Shown here: positions 1 to 9,522 of the stretch, one piece after another | How positions within the stretch are numbered: position 1 is the stretch's first letter | Layout of the letters: the number at the start of each line of letters is the position of its first letter | NCBI GenBank assembly: GCA_027923505.1 | Contig: BROI01000035.1 | Span: forward strand, 124,001-188,000 | Direction of reading: 5' to 3' | From: Mayamaea pseudoterrestris | Taxonomy: Eukaryota; Bacillariophyta; Bacillariophyceae; Sellaphorales; Sellaphoraceae | DNA: 64,000 nt | Position numbers and translations under genes: made by a program | Notes under the pieces: model-generated | Told to the model about the DNA's origin: nothing | The model's database searches: none | What the model saw: the letters and a program-made list of their open reading frames with translations, nothing else

Positions 1-1289
1 ACTTGCCGGAACCGCATGAGAAACCTAGCTACGCGCTCGATCGCACCAAGGAAGAGGAGCCAATATTAGTCTCCGCCAAATCCACTGATCCCTTGCTCGC
101 CTTGGCGTTCAAATTGGACGAAACGCCTTTTGGTCAGCTGACTTACATACGCATATATCAAGGTACTTTGAAGAAAGGCAACACAATTTACAATGTTACG
201 GATGGTAAAAAGATTAAGCTTTCGCGTATCGTACGCATGCACTCGGACGATATGGAGGACATTATTGAGGCAGGCGCTGGCGAAGTCGTTGCAATTTTTG
301 GAATTGATTGTCGATCAATGGACACGTTTTCGGACGGCAACATGAATCTTGCCATGAGCTCCATGTTTGTGCCAGAGCCAGTTATGAGCATTTCCATTAA
401 ACCGGCCAAGACGACCATGCAGAACAATTTCGCCAAGGCACTTGGTAAATTTTCTAAGGAGGACCCCACTCTCCGTATCAAGGTGGACCCCGATACCAAG
501 GAAACTATATTGAGTGGCATGGGTGAGCTGCATTTGGAAGTATACATCGAGCGAATGCTGCGCGAGTACAATGTCGAGTGCGTCACTGGTGCTCCCAATG
601 TAAACTACAAGGAGACGATTGGCAGCAAACAAAAGTTTGATTGGCTTCACAAGAAGCAAACAGGTGGATCTGGGCAATACGCCAAGGTGATTGGATACAT
701 TGAGCCGTTGAGCGAGGAGGATCGAAAGGAAGCTGGCAAGGTCAATGCGTTTGTTAACAAATGCATTGGCACAAATATTCCTCCCGAATACTACAGCTCG
801 TGTGAGAAGGGAACTCAAGATGCATTCACGGAAGGAGCTCTGGTCGGTTGTGAAGTGGAAGGTGTCCGCGTCGTCCTAGAGGATGGAGCCGCTCACGCGG
901 TCGATTCCAGTGATCAAGCGTTTCGAACCTGCATGGCAAACGCCATCCGCGATACCATGAAGAAGGCAAAGCCTTCTATCTTGGAGCCAGTCATGACAGT
1001 TGAGGTGCAGGTTCCCAGTGAATTCCAAGGGACTGTTGTTGCTGGCTTAAACAAGCGTATGGGAATGATCTTGTCAAGTGATGTCAATGACGATGGTTCC
1101 GGCATTACCATTCTAGCTGACATACCGTTAGCTAACATGTTTGGCTACTCGACGGAGATTCGAAGCCAAACCCAAGGCAAGGGCGAGTTTACAATGGAAT
1201 ACAAGAGGCATACACAAGTTCCTCGTAGCACGCAAGAGGAGTTGATGAAGAAGTACAAGGAAGAACGCGATAGCGAGAATGCTGCGTAG
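1..1289 (+). CDS. GFM1: Mitochondrial translation elongation factor G1, 3' part
   Basis: GTPase that translocates the ribosome in mitochondrial protein synthesis. The gene runs in from the left edge: bases 1-2 complete a Tyr codon and the frame is open to the stop at 1287-1289, giving about 429 C-terminal residues. The GTP-binding domain I is outside the window; domains II to V are present. Seen motifs are GQLTYIRIYQG (domain II), SGMGELHLEVYIERM and VNYKETI (domain III), QTGGSGQYAKV (domain IV) and FGYSTEIRSQTQGKGEF (domain V). The spacing matches the eukaryotic mitochondrial EF-G1 family rather than cytosolic EF-2 or mtEF-G2. No intron is needed in the visible part. A plastid EF-G is possible, but the domain II sequence reads as the mitochondrial type. 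Confidence 0.93.
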   Translation, partial: LPEPHEKPSYALDRTKEEEPILVSAKSTDPLLALAFKLDETPFGQLTYIRIYQGTLKKGNTIYNVTDGKKIKLSRIVRMHSDDMEDIIEAGAGEVVAIFGIDCRSMDTFSDGNMNLAMSSMFVPEPVMSISIKPAKTTMQNNFAKALGKFSKEDPTLRIKVDPDTKETILSGMGELHLEVYIERMLREYNVECVTGAPNVNYKETIGSKQKFDWLHKKQTGGSGQYAKVIGYIEPLSEEDRKEAGKVNAFVNKCIGTNIPPEYYSSCEKGTQDAFTEGALVGCEVEGVRVVLEDGAAHAVDSSDQAFRTCMANAIRDTMKKAKPSILEPVMTVEVQVPSEFQGTVVAGLNKRMGMILSSDVNDDGSGITILADIPLANMFGYSTEIRSQTQGKGEFTMEYKRHTQVPRSTQEELMKKYKEERDSENAA

Positions 1290-1499
1290 AGAGAATAATG
1301 TCGAAAGTATGTACGGGTTTTGAATGACTCTATATCTATGAGTATATATTATGGGTGCTGTAGTGTGATGGAAACTATCGGTACATACTACGACTCGTAC
1401 GTCGTACGTATGTGCTAGCAAGATAACGGTACCGATACGACAGTCATCGAGAAACGCCGACTTTCGCTCCACAGAAATTCATGTGGTAGCCTCATCACC

Positions 1500-2537
1500 A
1501 TGGCACATCACGCAGTCCAAAGCTTTACAATTCTCGCACTGTACGAATTTATAGATCCGAAACTAAATGATGAAGGAACTTTGGGACTAAAGAATGAGAT
1601 TGAAGTGTTTCTGCGCGGCCACAAGGCCCGTGGAGCAGTTCTCGTCTCGACGGAAGGAATTAACGGCACGATTTGCTACCATTCCTTTCAAGCAAATGGA
1701 GAGTTATATGACCGAGAAAAAGATGTTATATTGGGCTTCTTTCTAAAACTATTCTCGGGACTCCGGACTCGAGTATCATTTTGCGACTCAAATGTCTTTT
1801 TCCGTCTGCGGGTTCGAGTCAAGTCGGAGATTGTCACCATGGGAATGGAAAACGTTTGCCCTGCGCAAAAAGTGGGCGAATACGTTCCACCAGGTCCCGA
1901 ATGGGACAAGCTGCTTGAAGATCCAGATTGTCTTGTTATTGACACAAGAAACGATTATGAATATGGGATAGGAACATTCAAAAATGCAGTTAATCCAAAC
2001 ACATTGAGCTTTAACGAGCTTCCCCAATGGCTCGAGGACAATGTTAAAAATGCTACCAAGAAACCAGCAAAGATTGCCATGTTTTGTACTGGTGGCATTC
2101 GCTGCGAAAAGTCAACATCCTTTGCCTTAGACATGTTCAAAGAGGAGCAAATGCCAATTTACCATCTCGAGGGAGGCGTGCTAGCCTATCTCGACACGGT
2201 TCCGCCCGAGCAATCCTTGTTCCGGGGCGAATGCTACGTTTTCGACCAGAGGGTTGCAGTATCGCATGGCCTGAAGCCTACGCACGAGTTTATAGCTTGC
2301 CACGCATGCCGACTGCCACTTTCGCCGCAGGATCGAACACATCCTGACTTTAAGCAAGGCGTTCAATGCGGCAACTGCGTTCAGGACGATGTTCGACAGG
2401 GGCGACGACAGCGCTACGAAAATAGACACCTCCAAATGAAGATACACGAGAAAAAGGGTCTTCCGCATATATATGACAACAAGGAAGTATGTTTGTATAC
2501 GAGACAAGCAGAAAAGAAGGCGAGTGCGTCGACATAG
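1500..2537 (+). CDS. trhO: Rhodanese-domain protein, TrhO/YceA-like tRNA uridine hydroxylase
   Basis: Single-exon protein of 345 residues matching the TrhO (UPF0176) family, whose bacterial members hydroxylate uridine 34 of tRNA to 5-hydroxyuridine. The N-terminal domain has VLVSTEGINGTI, typical of the family. The central rhodanese domain has DTRNDYEYGIGTF and the active-site loop FCTGGIRCEKS with the expected catalytic Cys at residue 196. Near the C-terminus two CxxC pairs (CHAC and CGNC) could bind zinc. The ATG sits in a strong context, CACCATGG. No leader peptide is obvious, so a cytosolic location is inferred. Family assignment is firm; the substrate in this organism is inferred from bacteria. 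Confidence 0.9.
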   Translation: MAHHAVQSFTILALYEFIDPKLNDEGTLGLKNEIEVFLRGHKARGAVLVSTEGINGTICYHSFQANGELYDREKDVILGFFLKLFSGLRTRVSFCDSNVFFRLRVRVKSEIVTMGMENVCPAQKVGEYVPPGPEWDKLLEDPDCLVIDTRNDYEYGIGTFKNAVNPNTLSFNELPQWLEDNVKNATKKPAKIAMFCTGGIRCEKSTSFALDMFKEEQMPIYHLEGGVLAYLDTVPPEQSLFRGECYVFDQRVAVSHGLKPTHEFIACHACRLPLSPQDRTHPDFKQGVQCGNCVQDDVRQGRRQRYENRHLQMKIHEKKGLPHIYDNKEVCLYTRQAEKKASAST

Positions 2538-2575
2538 AGGTTCATTAATCAATTACTTTCGTCTACATAATATAT

Positions 2576-3464
2576 TTAAAGATCCGTCACTTCCATCTCC
2601 ATGCCACGTCTTCCATTTCGTTGCGGAATGAGACTCTTGATTCGATTTTGGATTTCTTGCGGCGGAAACGCCGAGAATCGACTTGCGCTCGACTGAAAGG
2701 CCCTTCGCTTGGCATCGGTTCCAGTCCAAACCACGTAGAGGGTCAAGTCGCACGTGGAAGTTCCGTTCTGTCCAAGCAAATCGTTGCATTGTTCCGCCGT
2801 CGCGAAGCAGCCTGACGATGGCTGTCCACTGGACTCCGTCGTCTGTGAAATGCCATTGTAATTGTAGGTGATTTCCTCACATTCGTTCGGTCCGCAAAAT
2901 ACGCAAGCATCGTCCCAAGTGATGCCATTAATAATGCCATCTCGAACGTCGATAATTGCAGTTAAGAACGGGTATACCTTTTGCGTCGTCTTGTTGTAAA
3001 AATTTCGCAAGAAAGAAAGACTCGTGGAGGAAGCAGCGCCAACGAAAATGTCACCACCGTTGAACAAGGTTCCAACTGCGTCGGCGTAGACTGAAGCAAG
3101 GAAGGAGAGAGTGTTAAACGATAAATAGTTATATTCATGATTTCATTCCTGCTTCATACTTACATCCCGGTACTCTCAATCGACTATACTGATCAGCCTT
3201 TGGGCTCAATGAAACTCGTTGATAGGAAACTCCGCTCGTCCAATCGGACGTATTGGCAATATTCAAGCAAACATACGTTGGCTTTCCAATTGTTACTTTG
3301 ACATCTCCGTCTGAGTCTTCAACGTTGGGATTGACGCAGCCTCCCCATGGAGTGGCCGTCGGCGATGAGGTTTCGGTTGGAGTGACGGAGGGTGAAGCGG
3401 TCTGACCTTGTGCCGCCATAAATGGAAGCAGCAAGCAAGTGAAAAGGACTGACAAACGACTCAT
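2576..3464 (-). CDS. Secreted protein of unknown function
   Basis: Two exons: 3464-3164, then 3090-2576, with a 73-bp GT-AG intron at 3091-3163 (donor GTAAGTATG, acceptor TTGCTTCAG). The joined frame is 271 residues. It begins with a clear signal peptide (MSRLSVLFTCLLLPFMAAQG) followed by a short Ser/Thr/Pro linker (about residues 20-40). The rest has several Cys residues and NxT/NxS sequons, as expected of an extracellular or endomembrane protein. The tail is basic. I do not recognise a named domain. The gene is head-to-head with the coiled-coil gene starting at 3759. Confidence 0.75.
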
Positions 3465-3758
3465 AATAAAATGTAAGGCGGAGTATATTTACGCAGTCGA
3501 AAAATGAATAAAACTTTCCAGTTGGTAGTGCCGAATAAAATGAATTTGGACGGAATAGATAATGGATGACCCATCGTGGTTTCGCGGTTTCGGAGGCATG
3601 AAGGATTTGATGTCGCATCGCAACGCATTTCAACCGCTACGACAAGGAAGACTAGCTTAGCGCCAAAAAGATCGAGGCATGCACAATGATCATGTCATTG
3701 CTTCGACCAAATCCGATATATCCAAGCAAGCAGCAAGCCTTAACACAAATCAACTACC

Positions 3759-4624
3759 ATGATGAACCCGTACAGCAAAGAGAAAACTACAGAAGTTGGT
3801 GATTTGGAATCTAAACTCCAAAACATTGCCGAAAGCTTGCGTCGCGAGCGTGGACAGGCGCATCGTCGCAAGCAGCTTGTTCAGGAGCGCCTTCGATTGG
3901 CCAAAGAGGAATTCAAGGCGGCCGATCTGAGCACCAAGGATCACCAAGATAGCTTGAATGAGCTCGAGCGCAAGAGTGGTGACGACGCATTGGCGGAGTT
4001 AGGTGAATTTGAGAAGGAGCTGCAAGAATTCGCCGACAAGGTGAGAATGCAAAACTTTTTTGTCACCAGATCCTGACGAACGCTACATTAACAATCTAAC
4101 CATTCATAATATTTCTCGTTATTTATAATTTATATCTGCAGGTCAACTTTCAGCACAAGGAGTTTCTGCAGATGCGTGAGAAGATGGAGTTTAAAATCGA
4201 GTCGGATGCGTCACGAGCCAACAAGCGTACGATTCTACTTGGTCGATTGGATAGCGGCGTCGGACCTCGTCGCGAAAAGGTTCGTGATGAGGAAACTGCT
4301 AAAGGTTTTGCGGAAATCATGGATCAAAGCTATGTACTAGCTGTTATGGATACGGACTTGAATTTCGGTTTGCATGTAAGTTGGCCGTATGTCCTCTCAA
4401 GCAAGGCGGACGATTTGTTTCAGGAGTCACATGACATGATGGTGACAATGGAAGGATCGGAAGATATTAAAGTTGGATATGAATCCAAGTTTGGATTGCT
4501 TCTTGTTGGCGGGCAAGGCGATGGAAATGATGCGCGCAAGGATGAGCCTGGCGACAAGCATGATACTGGATCAATGCCGGACGACGAGGAGACGAATGTC
4601 ACCATGCCAGACAGTACGGCATAG
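3759..4624 (+). CDS. Coiled-coil protein of unknown function
   Basis: Exon 1 is 3759-4040 and exon 2 is 4142-4624, with a 101-bp intron (GTGAGA...TCTGCAG). The joined product is 254 residues. Residues 10-110 are highly charged with heptad-like Leu/Ala spacing, consistent with a long coiled coil; the C-terminal 70 residues are acidic and low-complexity. A second in-frame candidate intron of 48 bp lies at 4376-4423 (GTAAGT...TTTGTTTCAG); removing it would drop 16 residues and give 238. No family is recognised. The start is the first ATG of ATGATG after CTACC. Confidence 0.7.
4376..4423 (+). other. Candidate 48-bp in-frame intron
   Basis: Within exon 2 of the coiled-coil gene, a consensus donor GTAAGT at 4376 and a pyrimidine-rich acceptor TTTGTTTCAG ending at 4423 enclose exactly 16 codons without a stop. 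Splicing and retention both keep frame. It is shorter than the other introns here (70-215 bp), so it may be a small intron, an alternative intron, or chance. Confidence 0.35.
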
Positions 4625-4749
4625 TCAAGCTGGAACTCTGTCGGAAATGTTGCTCTCTATGTCGACGAAAGTTTATCTGCTGTGTGTAACATTGCTCCTG
4701 CATCGTATGATCAATGATACAATATGTCACATTCTATTTATTATTCACT

Positions 4750-5652
4750 TTAATGTCTTGACCAAACTTCCTCGGATATGACAAGGCCGCTCATTGCCAT
4801 TCTTGATCGTTCCCGGTTTCCCTCGCCAGCATCTAGCTGTTGAATGGCTTGCGAGATGGCTCGCTCGACCCAAACCTTCCGTCGTTGCTTCCGTCGTCTC
4901 GCCGTATCTGCATTACTACTCCCAATTGAGACAAGTTTCGGAAATCGCAATCGCGCCCATGCTAATGCCATACCCAAATCTTTTCTGTGTAACGACAATT
5001 GAACCAATAAGTCGGCCAGTTCTAAATGCCACGGCTTTACGTCAAGGACGACGAGACAATGTTCCAGAGCCTGCAAAATATTTCGGTTCTCGTGTAGATA
5101 CAGGTGCGCAAGTCGAAGCCTTGGGTCGGCCCAATGAGGATGTTTTCGAATTTGTCGTAGCAAACGTCGCTCTTCACCCGACATGATCCAATAGCGTTGC
5201 CAAATTGTTCGTGGAAAAGAGTCGTTGTCAACATGAACTTTCGGTAGCGGCGTAATTGATGCGGCAAAGGGTTCCTTCTCAATCTTCCAAAGCTCCTGTA
5301 GTTGTTGAAGATCATCGTCTGATTCAGCGAGACTCTGCAACAGTTGGACTTCGCGTCGAAATGCTGGAGGTCCTCGGTTTATTGCTGTACTCGTGTTGAC
5401 GGCGTTGAAGGAAGCGAGCGTCTGTGCGATTTCGGCTGCAACTTTTTCCTCTATGAATGACAGTTCAGCCCTAGACTCTAGCGATATACTTTCGTCGTGT
5501 GCATCAGATGCAGCTGTGCGAGCTTGCATTTGGACGTCATTCCGTAGTGGCATGCTGGAGCTTGCGCAAGCCGATGACGATGGCTGACTTTGAAACGAGT
5601 GGCAGCAAAAAAGCAAAGCAAGAAATAACACCAAGCACATTGTTCGAGCCAT
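4750..5652 (-). CDS. Plastid-targeted TPR-like protein, paralogue A
   Basis: Single exon, 300 residues from the first ATG at 5652 (the frame extends upstream only to a TTG). The N-terminus MARTMCLVLFLALLFCCHSFQS is a signal peptide followed by a Phe at the expected cleavage point, resembling the bipartite plastid presequence of diatoms. The mature part is helical and TPR-like: QLLQSLAESDDDLQQL, IRKHPHWADPRLRLAHLY, KPWHLE, then a WARLRFPKL block and a basic C-terminal helix. The same ordered blocks occur in the gene at 47969-48770, so the two are paralogues. Function is unknown; a scaffold or assembly role in the plastid is only an inference from the TPR-like fold. It lies tail-to-tail with the coiled-coil gene. 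Confidence 0.75.
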   Translation of the reverse strand: MARTMCLVLFLALLFCCHSFQSQPSSSACASSSMPLRNDVQMQARTAASDAHDESISLESRAELSFIEEKVAAEIAQTLASFNAVNTSTAINRGPPAFRREVQLLQSLAESDDDLQQLQELWKIEKEPFAASITPLPKVHVDNDSFPRTIWQRYWIMSGEERRLLRQIRKHPHWADPRLRLAHLYLHENRNILQALEHCLVVLDVKPWHLELADLLVQLSLHRKDLGMALAWARLRFPKLVSIGSSNADTARRRKQRRKVWVERAISQAIQQLDAGEGNRERSRMAMSGLVISEEVWSRH

Positions 5653-5921
5653 CACTAAAAATAGATTGACTTTATCCAAGAACTCTCAATCCTATCAAGC
5701 TGCATGGTGGTCGTTATCTGGTGCTCGTTTGCTTGTGCAATGGGCGCCATCACATTCATCATGCTGCTCCTGTCAGTGCGAGTCGCAGTGCGTCGTACTG
5801 GTACTCAAGGTGACTCGCCAAATTCAACTATCCAACCCGTCTGGATTGACAGAAGCAGTATTAACTGAAAAGCGAAAGTTTACAGAAACGCTTTGACATA
5901 ACAATCAAAATACTATATTCA

Positions 5922-8900
5922 TTATTGACCCTTTGCATATTCGGCTATCCTCACAATATCTTTTCCAAGATTGACAATGACTGGGAGAAGCGCCTTTTCC
6001 TCGGGAGGAAAGTCAAGGTCAGAACCAAGATGAAATTCATCCAGAAATGCCTTGACAAAAGCTACCGACCCGCTCGTTTCGGCCTTGGTAAGACATGGAC
6101 CTCCTTGGCGTACCAGGTTGTTCAATAACACAAAGACTCGATGCATTATCTCAAGTCGGCCAGACTGCAACATGGAGGTCATTGATTCATCGAATTTTGC
6201 CAAGTCAACAAGCACACGGGCAATTTCCGAATCCTGAGTTGCCATGGCCAGTGCTCCAGCAGCGGCGCGAGAGCATTCGTATCGACCTTCGTAGTCTTCC
6301 GCAAACGCCAGCCACAGTCGCAGATTGTCTGGCACTTTCAAATGCTCCATCATGGCCTCGTGAGGGATCAAGTTACTCAATGCCTCTGTCGCTGCTTGTT
6401 GCACCATTTCGTGGTCAGAAAACATTAGATAGTGAAGCGGGCCAATGCCCTTCTCGATGACGATTCGATTCTTGGCATCGTCGCCCGAGCCAGCAATGTT
6501 GGTAAGAGCCATGAGAGCTTCAAAATGCTGTAAATCACTACCATGAATGTCTCGCACGAGTTGTAAAAGCGGCTTAATTGAACCGAGGCGCTGTGCTGAC
6601 GTAAGCATGGAGGGGTTTTGCGTTATAAGCATCTTGGCGATCGAGTGTCGGGCGTGTCGAGTCAGCTTCTTCATTGTGTCTGAATCTGTTGGCTGCTCCT
6701 GCTTCTCCATCTTAATCATTGCCGAAAGAACACCTTGTTGAATCAGAATACCTCTTGTCGATTGTTCGCAGGCCATCCGGCTGACGGTCAGTATGATTTG
6801 CTCCAGCGTATGCTCGCTGGCGCCTTCAATTAGATTTACCAACGCATGTGGCACGCTGGCGGCAGCCATTTTTCGAATGCGCTCATCGCAGGAAGCCTGT
6901 GTGTCAGAATCACTCGTCTGCTGGTGGAGAATCTCCTTTTCCTCCTCCGTCTTGCCCATTTCTTGCATTTGATCGAACTGCTCCATAGTGTACTCCTTGC
7001 CTTCAAACATTTCCTTGCGGAGTACTTGATTCATTACAGCCATGTACTGAAATATTGACGCTAGTGCAAACCCAGAAAGTGATTCTCCAGCCATGGGCAT
7101 GTCGCAAATCTCGACAAGTCGGTCCATGGCGGAATGCTTCATTCCAACATCACAATGATAGCCAGCTGCTAGCTCCTCCTTGATGCTAGTGTTTGCGACA
7201 AGGTAATTTATCATTTCGATGCCGCGCTCGACGGATGACGACGCGAATGAACTAAAATGTTCACTCTTCATGCCTTCAGCTCTGGCTTTTGCGGCTTTAT
7301 TCTTTTCGGCATCACTCCGATCCTCTAACAAGTCACAGGCACCCTGCAACAGCGTCATGAGCTCCAACTCATCCTGCTGTTTCTCTCTATTCGACAATCC
7401 AAGCTTTGCCACCGCCGACGCGGCACCCGACCGAATGTCGCGATTGGAATGTGTGACAAGCTTCGCCATGGAACCGCCATCGATGAACCGCTTGATCATG
7501 TCCGCCGCTGTTTCCAACGTGGCAGCCGCCGAAATGACTTCAGACGCCAAACACATAGCTCGCAAGTCGTCCGACTCGATCAAATCGGGCAAGTCAATCT
7601 GCGAGGTTGGCCATCCAGATCCGAGTGCCCAGGCCCCACACTCCTTGTTAGACATGAGCAGCGCCGTCGTAATAATGGCCCGCTGCATTTTCGTTTCCAG
7701 TGTGACTGGTTTCATAGGGCTTTCGTCGTCCGCCACATCGACAACTTTGCCTTCATCCTCCTTGTCGCCGACTTCCTCGATCACCACCCCCAGCGTTTGC
7801 TCCGTGTCTGCGTTGTCGCTCGTCGATGGTGAGTCCTGCAAAAATCTTCTCAACACTGACTTTAGTTGTTCATGATCCTCCAGGCCGGCGCATATGCGCG
7901 AAACAACCACGGTAATCTCGCGACGGACAACATGATCTTCGCAGCACGCTCCGGCACCCAAAAGCGATTCTAATCCATGCTCCATATAATACAAAGCACG
8001 TTCGTATAGCTGAGCTTCGTCGCGGACGCGCTTGTCGTAGGTGCGCTTTTGGTGAGCGGCGTAATTTTGTGGACTCATACTATCAAGTTCAGCCTTTGCT
8101 TTCGGAAGCGGCAACAACGGATCCTTGACGTTTGGTCCGAGCGAGGCGCGTACCATTGTGTCGCGGTCCTTGCCCGCCGTCCATGTGCTAATGACGTCAA
8201 GGACGGCGCGAATAACTGTCTTGTCATTGTGCATTTTGAGCGCAGCGTTGGTCATTTCGACGAGATTCTTATGGTCAATGAGCGTCTTCCCACTTATATC
8301 AGAATGCGGATCGTCCCGGTCTGCGTGCAGCAAGATGCGAACGAGAATCGCCAAGATGGAAACGATCGTTTCTGATGAAAACTGAGCAGTGCTGTTTTCG
8401 AAATAACTTGCAACTTGCTTTAATAACATGTCTTTCAGCTGCACTTGCGTGTGCACCAAGTACTGTCGAACAAACTCTGGTTTGGCTCCAGCCGAGGAAA
8501 GACAAGTCAATGCCAGCACTGCCGCCTTGGTAGAAGAATGGTTTAGCGCCAAATACAGCAAGTTGTCGACTCCAGCAAGTCTACCCAGCTCCATGGGCGC
8601 GTGCGATGGATCATTCTCCAGCAAGCCTAGAAGCATCTTGATATACTGTTCCATCTGTGTATCTGAACAATTGTCTTGTCGAAGGGCTTCTAGCTTCTTG
8701 GCAATAGGTGTCGTGGCCGTAGCACCTTGCTTGTGCTGAATGCGAATCGTTTGCAGCAGTTTCGTCGCTTCCTGGTTGGACGGCTCATCATTTAACAAGG
8801 TCAGCAAGTCCTTGGCGGCTGTCTGTAGTAGTTCATTGTTATTACTACCTGATTGCTGCGTGATGCTCACATTGGACAGGAGAAAGGATGCTTTGGCTCG

Positions 8901-9194
8901 TCGAAACAAGAGCTTTCCGTGCAATTTTGATTCTGGGTTCGACGACAATGCCGTCGTACAATCGTCAATGCATTCCTGCAACTGCATGGTTTTCAGAAAA
9001 CACATGGCTCGATTGGATAGTAAGGTCGCTTTGACTTGTGACCATGTCGTATTCGTTCCTGTAGTGCGATCTAGAGCGACGATTCCTTGCGCGTAGGCTG
9101 AAATGGCCTCCTCGTAACAGGCCTTTGCGAACGCCTCATTGCCCTTTGTCTTCCATTCTTCAGCTTGCTGCACTACAGACTCTTCAGATGGCAT
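5922..9194 (-). CDS. UNC45: UNC-45-like TPR/ARM-repeat chaperone
   Basis: Large single-exon protein of 1090 residues from ATG 9194; an in-frame ATG at 9353 would add 53 residues with no family likeness. Residues 5-125 form a TPR domain (AEEWKTKGNEAFAKACYEEA, then LLSNRAMCFLKT and LLFRRAKASFLL), the Hsp90/Hsp70-binding module of UNC-45. The rest is a long armadillo-like helical array interrupted by an acidic insert near residues 460-500. The C-terminal part has typical ARM phrases such as FEALMALTNIAG and ATEALSNLI. UNC-45 proteins fold and stabilise myosin heads with Hsp90 in the cytosol. The layout and length (usual 930-1000) fit, slightly long because of the insert. Confidence 0.85.
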   Translation of the reverse strand: MPSEESVVQQAEEWKTKGNEAFAKACYEEAISAYAQGIVALDRTTGTNTTWSQVKATLLSNRAMCFLKTMQLQECIDDCTTALSSNPESKLHGKLLFRRAKASFLLSNVSITQQSGSNNNELLQTAAKDLLTLLNDEPSNQEATKLLQTIRIQHKQGATATTPIAKKLEALRQDNCSDTQMEQYIKMLLGLLENDPSHAPMELGRLAGVDNLLYLALNHSSTKAAVLALTCLSSAGAKPEFVRQYLVHTQVQLKDMLLKQVASYFENSTAQFSSETIVSILAILVRILLHADRDDPHSDISGKTLIDHKNLVEMTNAALKMHNDKTVIRAVLDVISTWTAGKDRDTMVRASLGPNVKDPLLPLPKAKAELDSMSPQNYAAHQKRTYDKRVRDEAQLYERALYYMEHGLESLLGAGACCEDHVVRREITVVVSRICAGLEDHEQLKSVLRRFLQDSPSTSDNADTEQTLGVVIEEVGDKEDEGKVVDVADDESPMKPVTLETKMQRAIITTALLMSNKECGAWALGSGWPTSQIDLPDLIESDDLRAMCLASEVISAAATLETAADMIKRFIDGGSMAKLVTHSNRDIRSGAASAVAKLGLSNREKQQDELELMTLLQGACDLLEDRSDAEKNKAAKARAEGMKSEHFSSFASSSVERGIEMINYLVANTSIKEELAAGYHCDVGMKHSAMDRLVEICDMPMAGESLSGFALASIFQYMAVMNQVLRKEMFEGKEYTMEQFDQMQEMGKTEEEKEILHQQTSDSDTQASCDERIRKMAAASVPHALVNLIEGASEHTLEQIILTVSRMACEQSTRGILIQQGVLSAMIKMEKQEQPTDSDTMKKLTRHARHSIAKMLITQNPSMLTSAQRLGSIKPLLQLVRDIHGSDLQHFEALMALTNIAGSGDDAKNRIVIEKGIGPLHYLMFSDHEMVQQAATEALSNLIPHEAMMEHLKVPDNLRLWLAFAEDYEGRYECSRAAAGALAMATQDSEIARVLVDLAKFDESMTSMLQSGRLEIMHRVFVLLNNLVRQGGPCLTKAETSGSVAFVKAFLDEFHLGSDLDFPPEEKALLPVIVNLGKDIVRIAEYAKGQ

Positions 9195-9522
9195 ACTGTA
9201 AGTGTCGCTCCTTGTGATGAGAGCAAGACAAGATGTTTCTGCTCGGCGAATGACTGCGAAAATGTCTGGTCTTGTTTGACTGTGAATGGATTTGACGCAT
9301 CGCCGCGCTCCATGCGTGTCATAACCGGTATGACATATCAGTTTCCGTTCCATGCGGGAACGACGAGCGAGCCGGTCATCCGTGGTTCAAAATTTCGCAG
9401 GCATCAACTACTTCACCAATTCTTTCGTCGGCACTTGGGGCAGCCGGAGCCAGCTTATCCAGGACTTGGAATTAGAAAGTCGCCTTTAAAGTCCAACTCA
9501 TCGCAAAACGCTGCTGATAAGC
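9195..9522. promoter_or_regulatory. Divergent intergenic region, UNC-45 / BTB
   Basis: About 330 bp lie between the two head-to-head starts and must carry both promoters. If the ATG at 9353 is the true UNC-45 start, the shared region shrinks to 169 bp. No clear TATA box or repeated element was seen. Confidence 0.5.

Noticed and set aside
4376-4401. 26-bp intron ending in CTCAAG
   Set aside because: Too short for spliceosomal removal; the 48-bp alternative has a better acceptor.
7219-7875. 218-codon plus-strand open frame, Ser/Ala-rich
   Set aside because: Complement of the UNC-45-like coding sequence; composition is that of a shadow frame.
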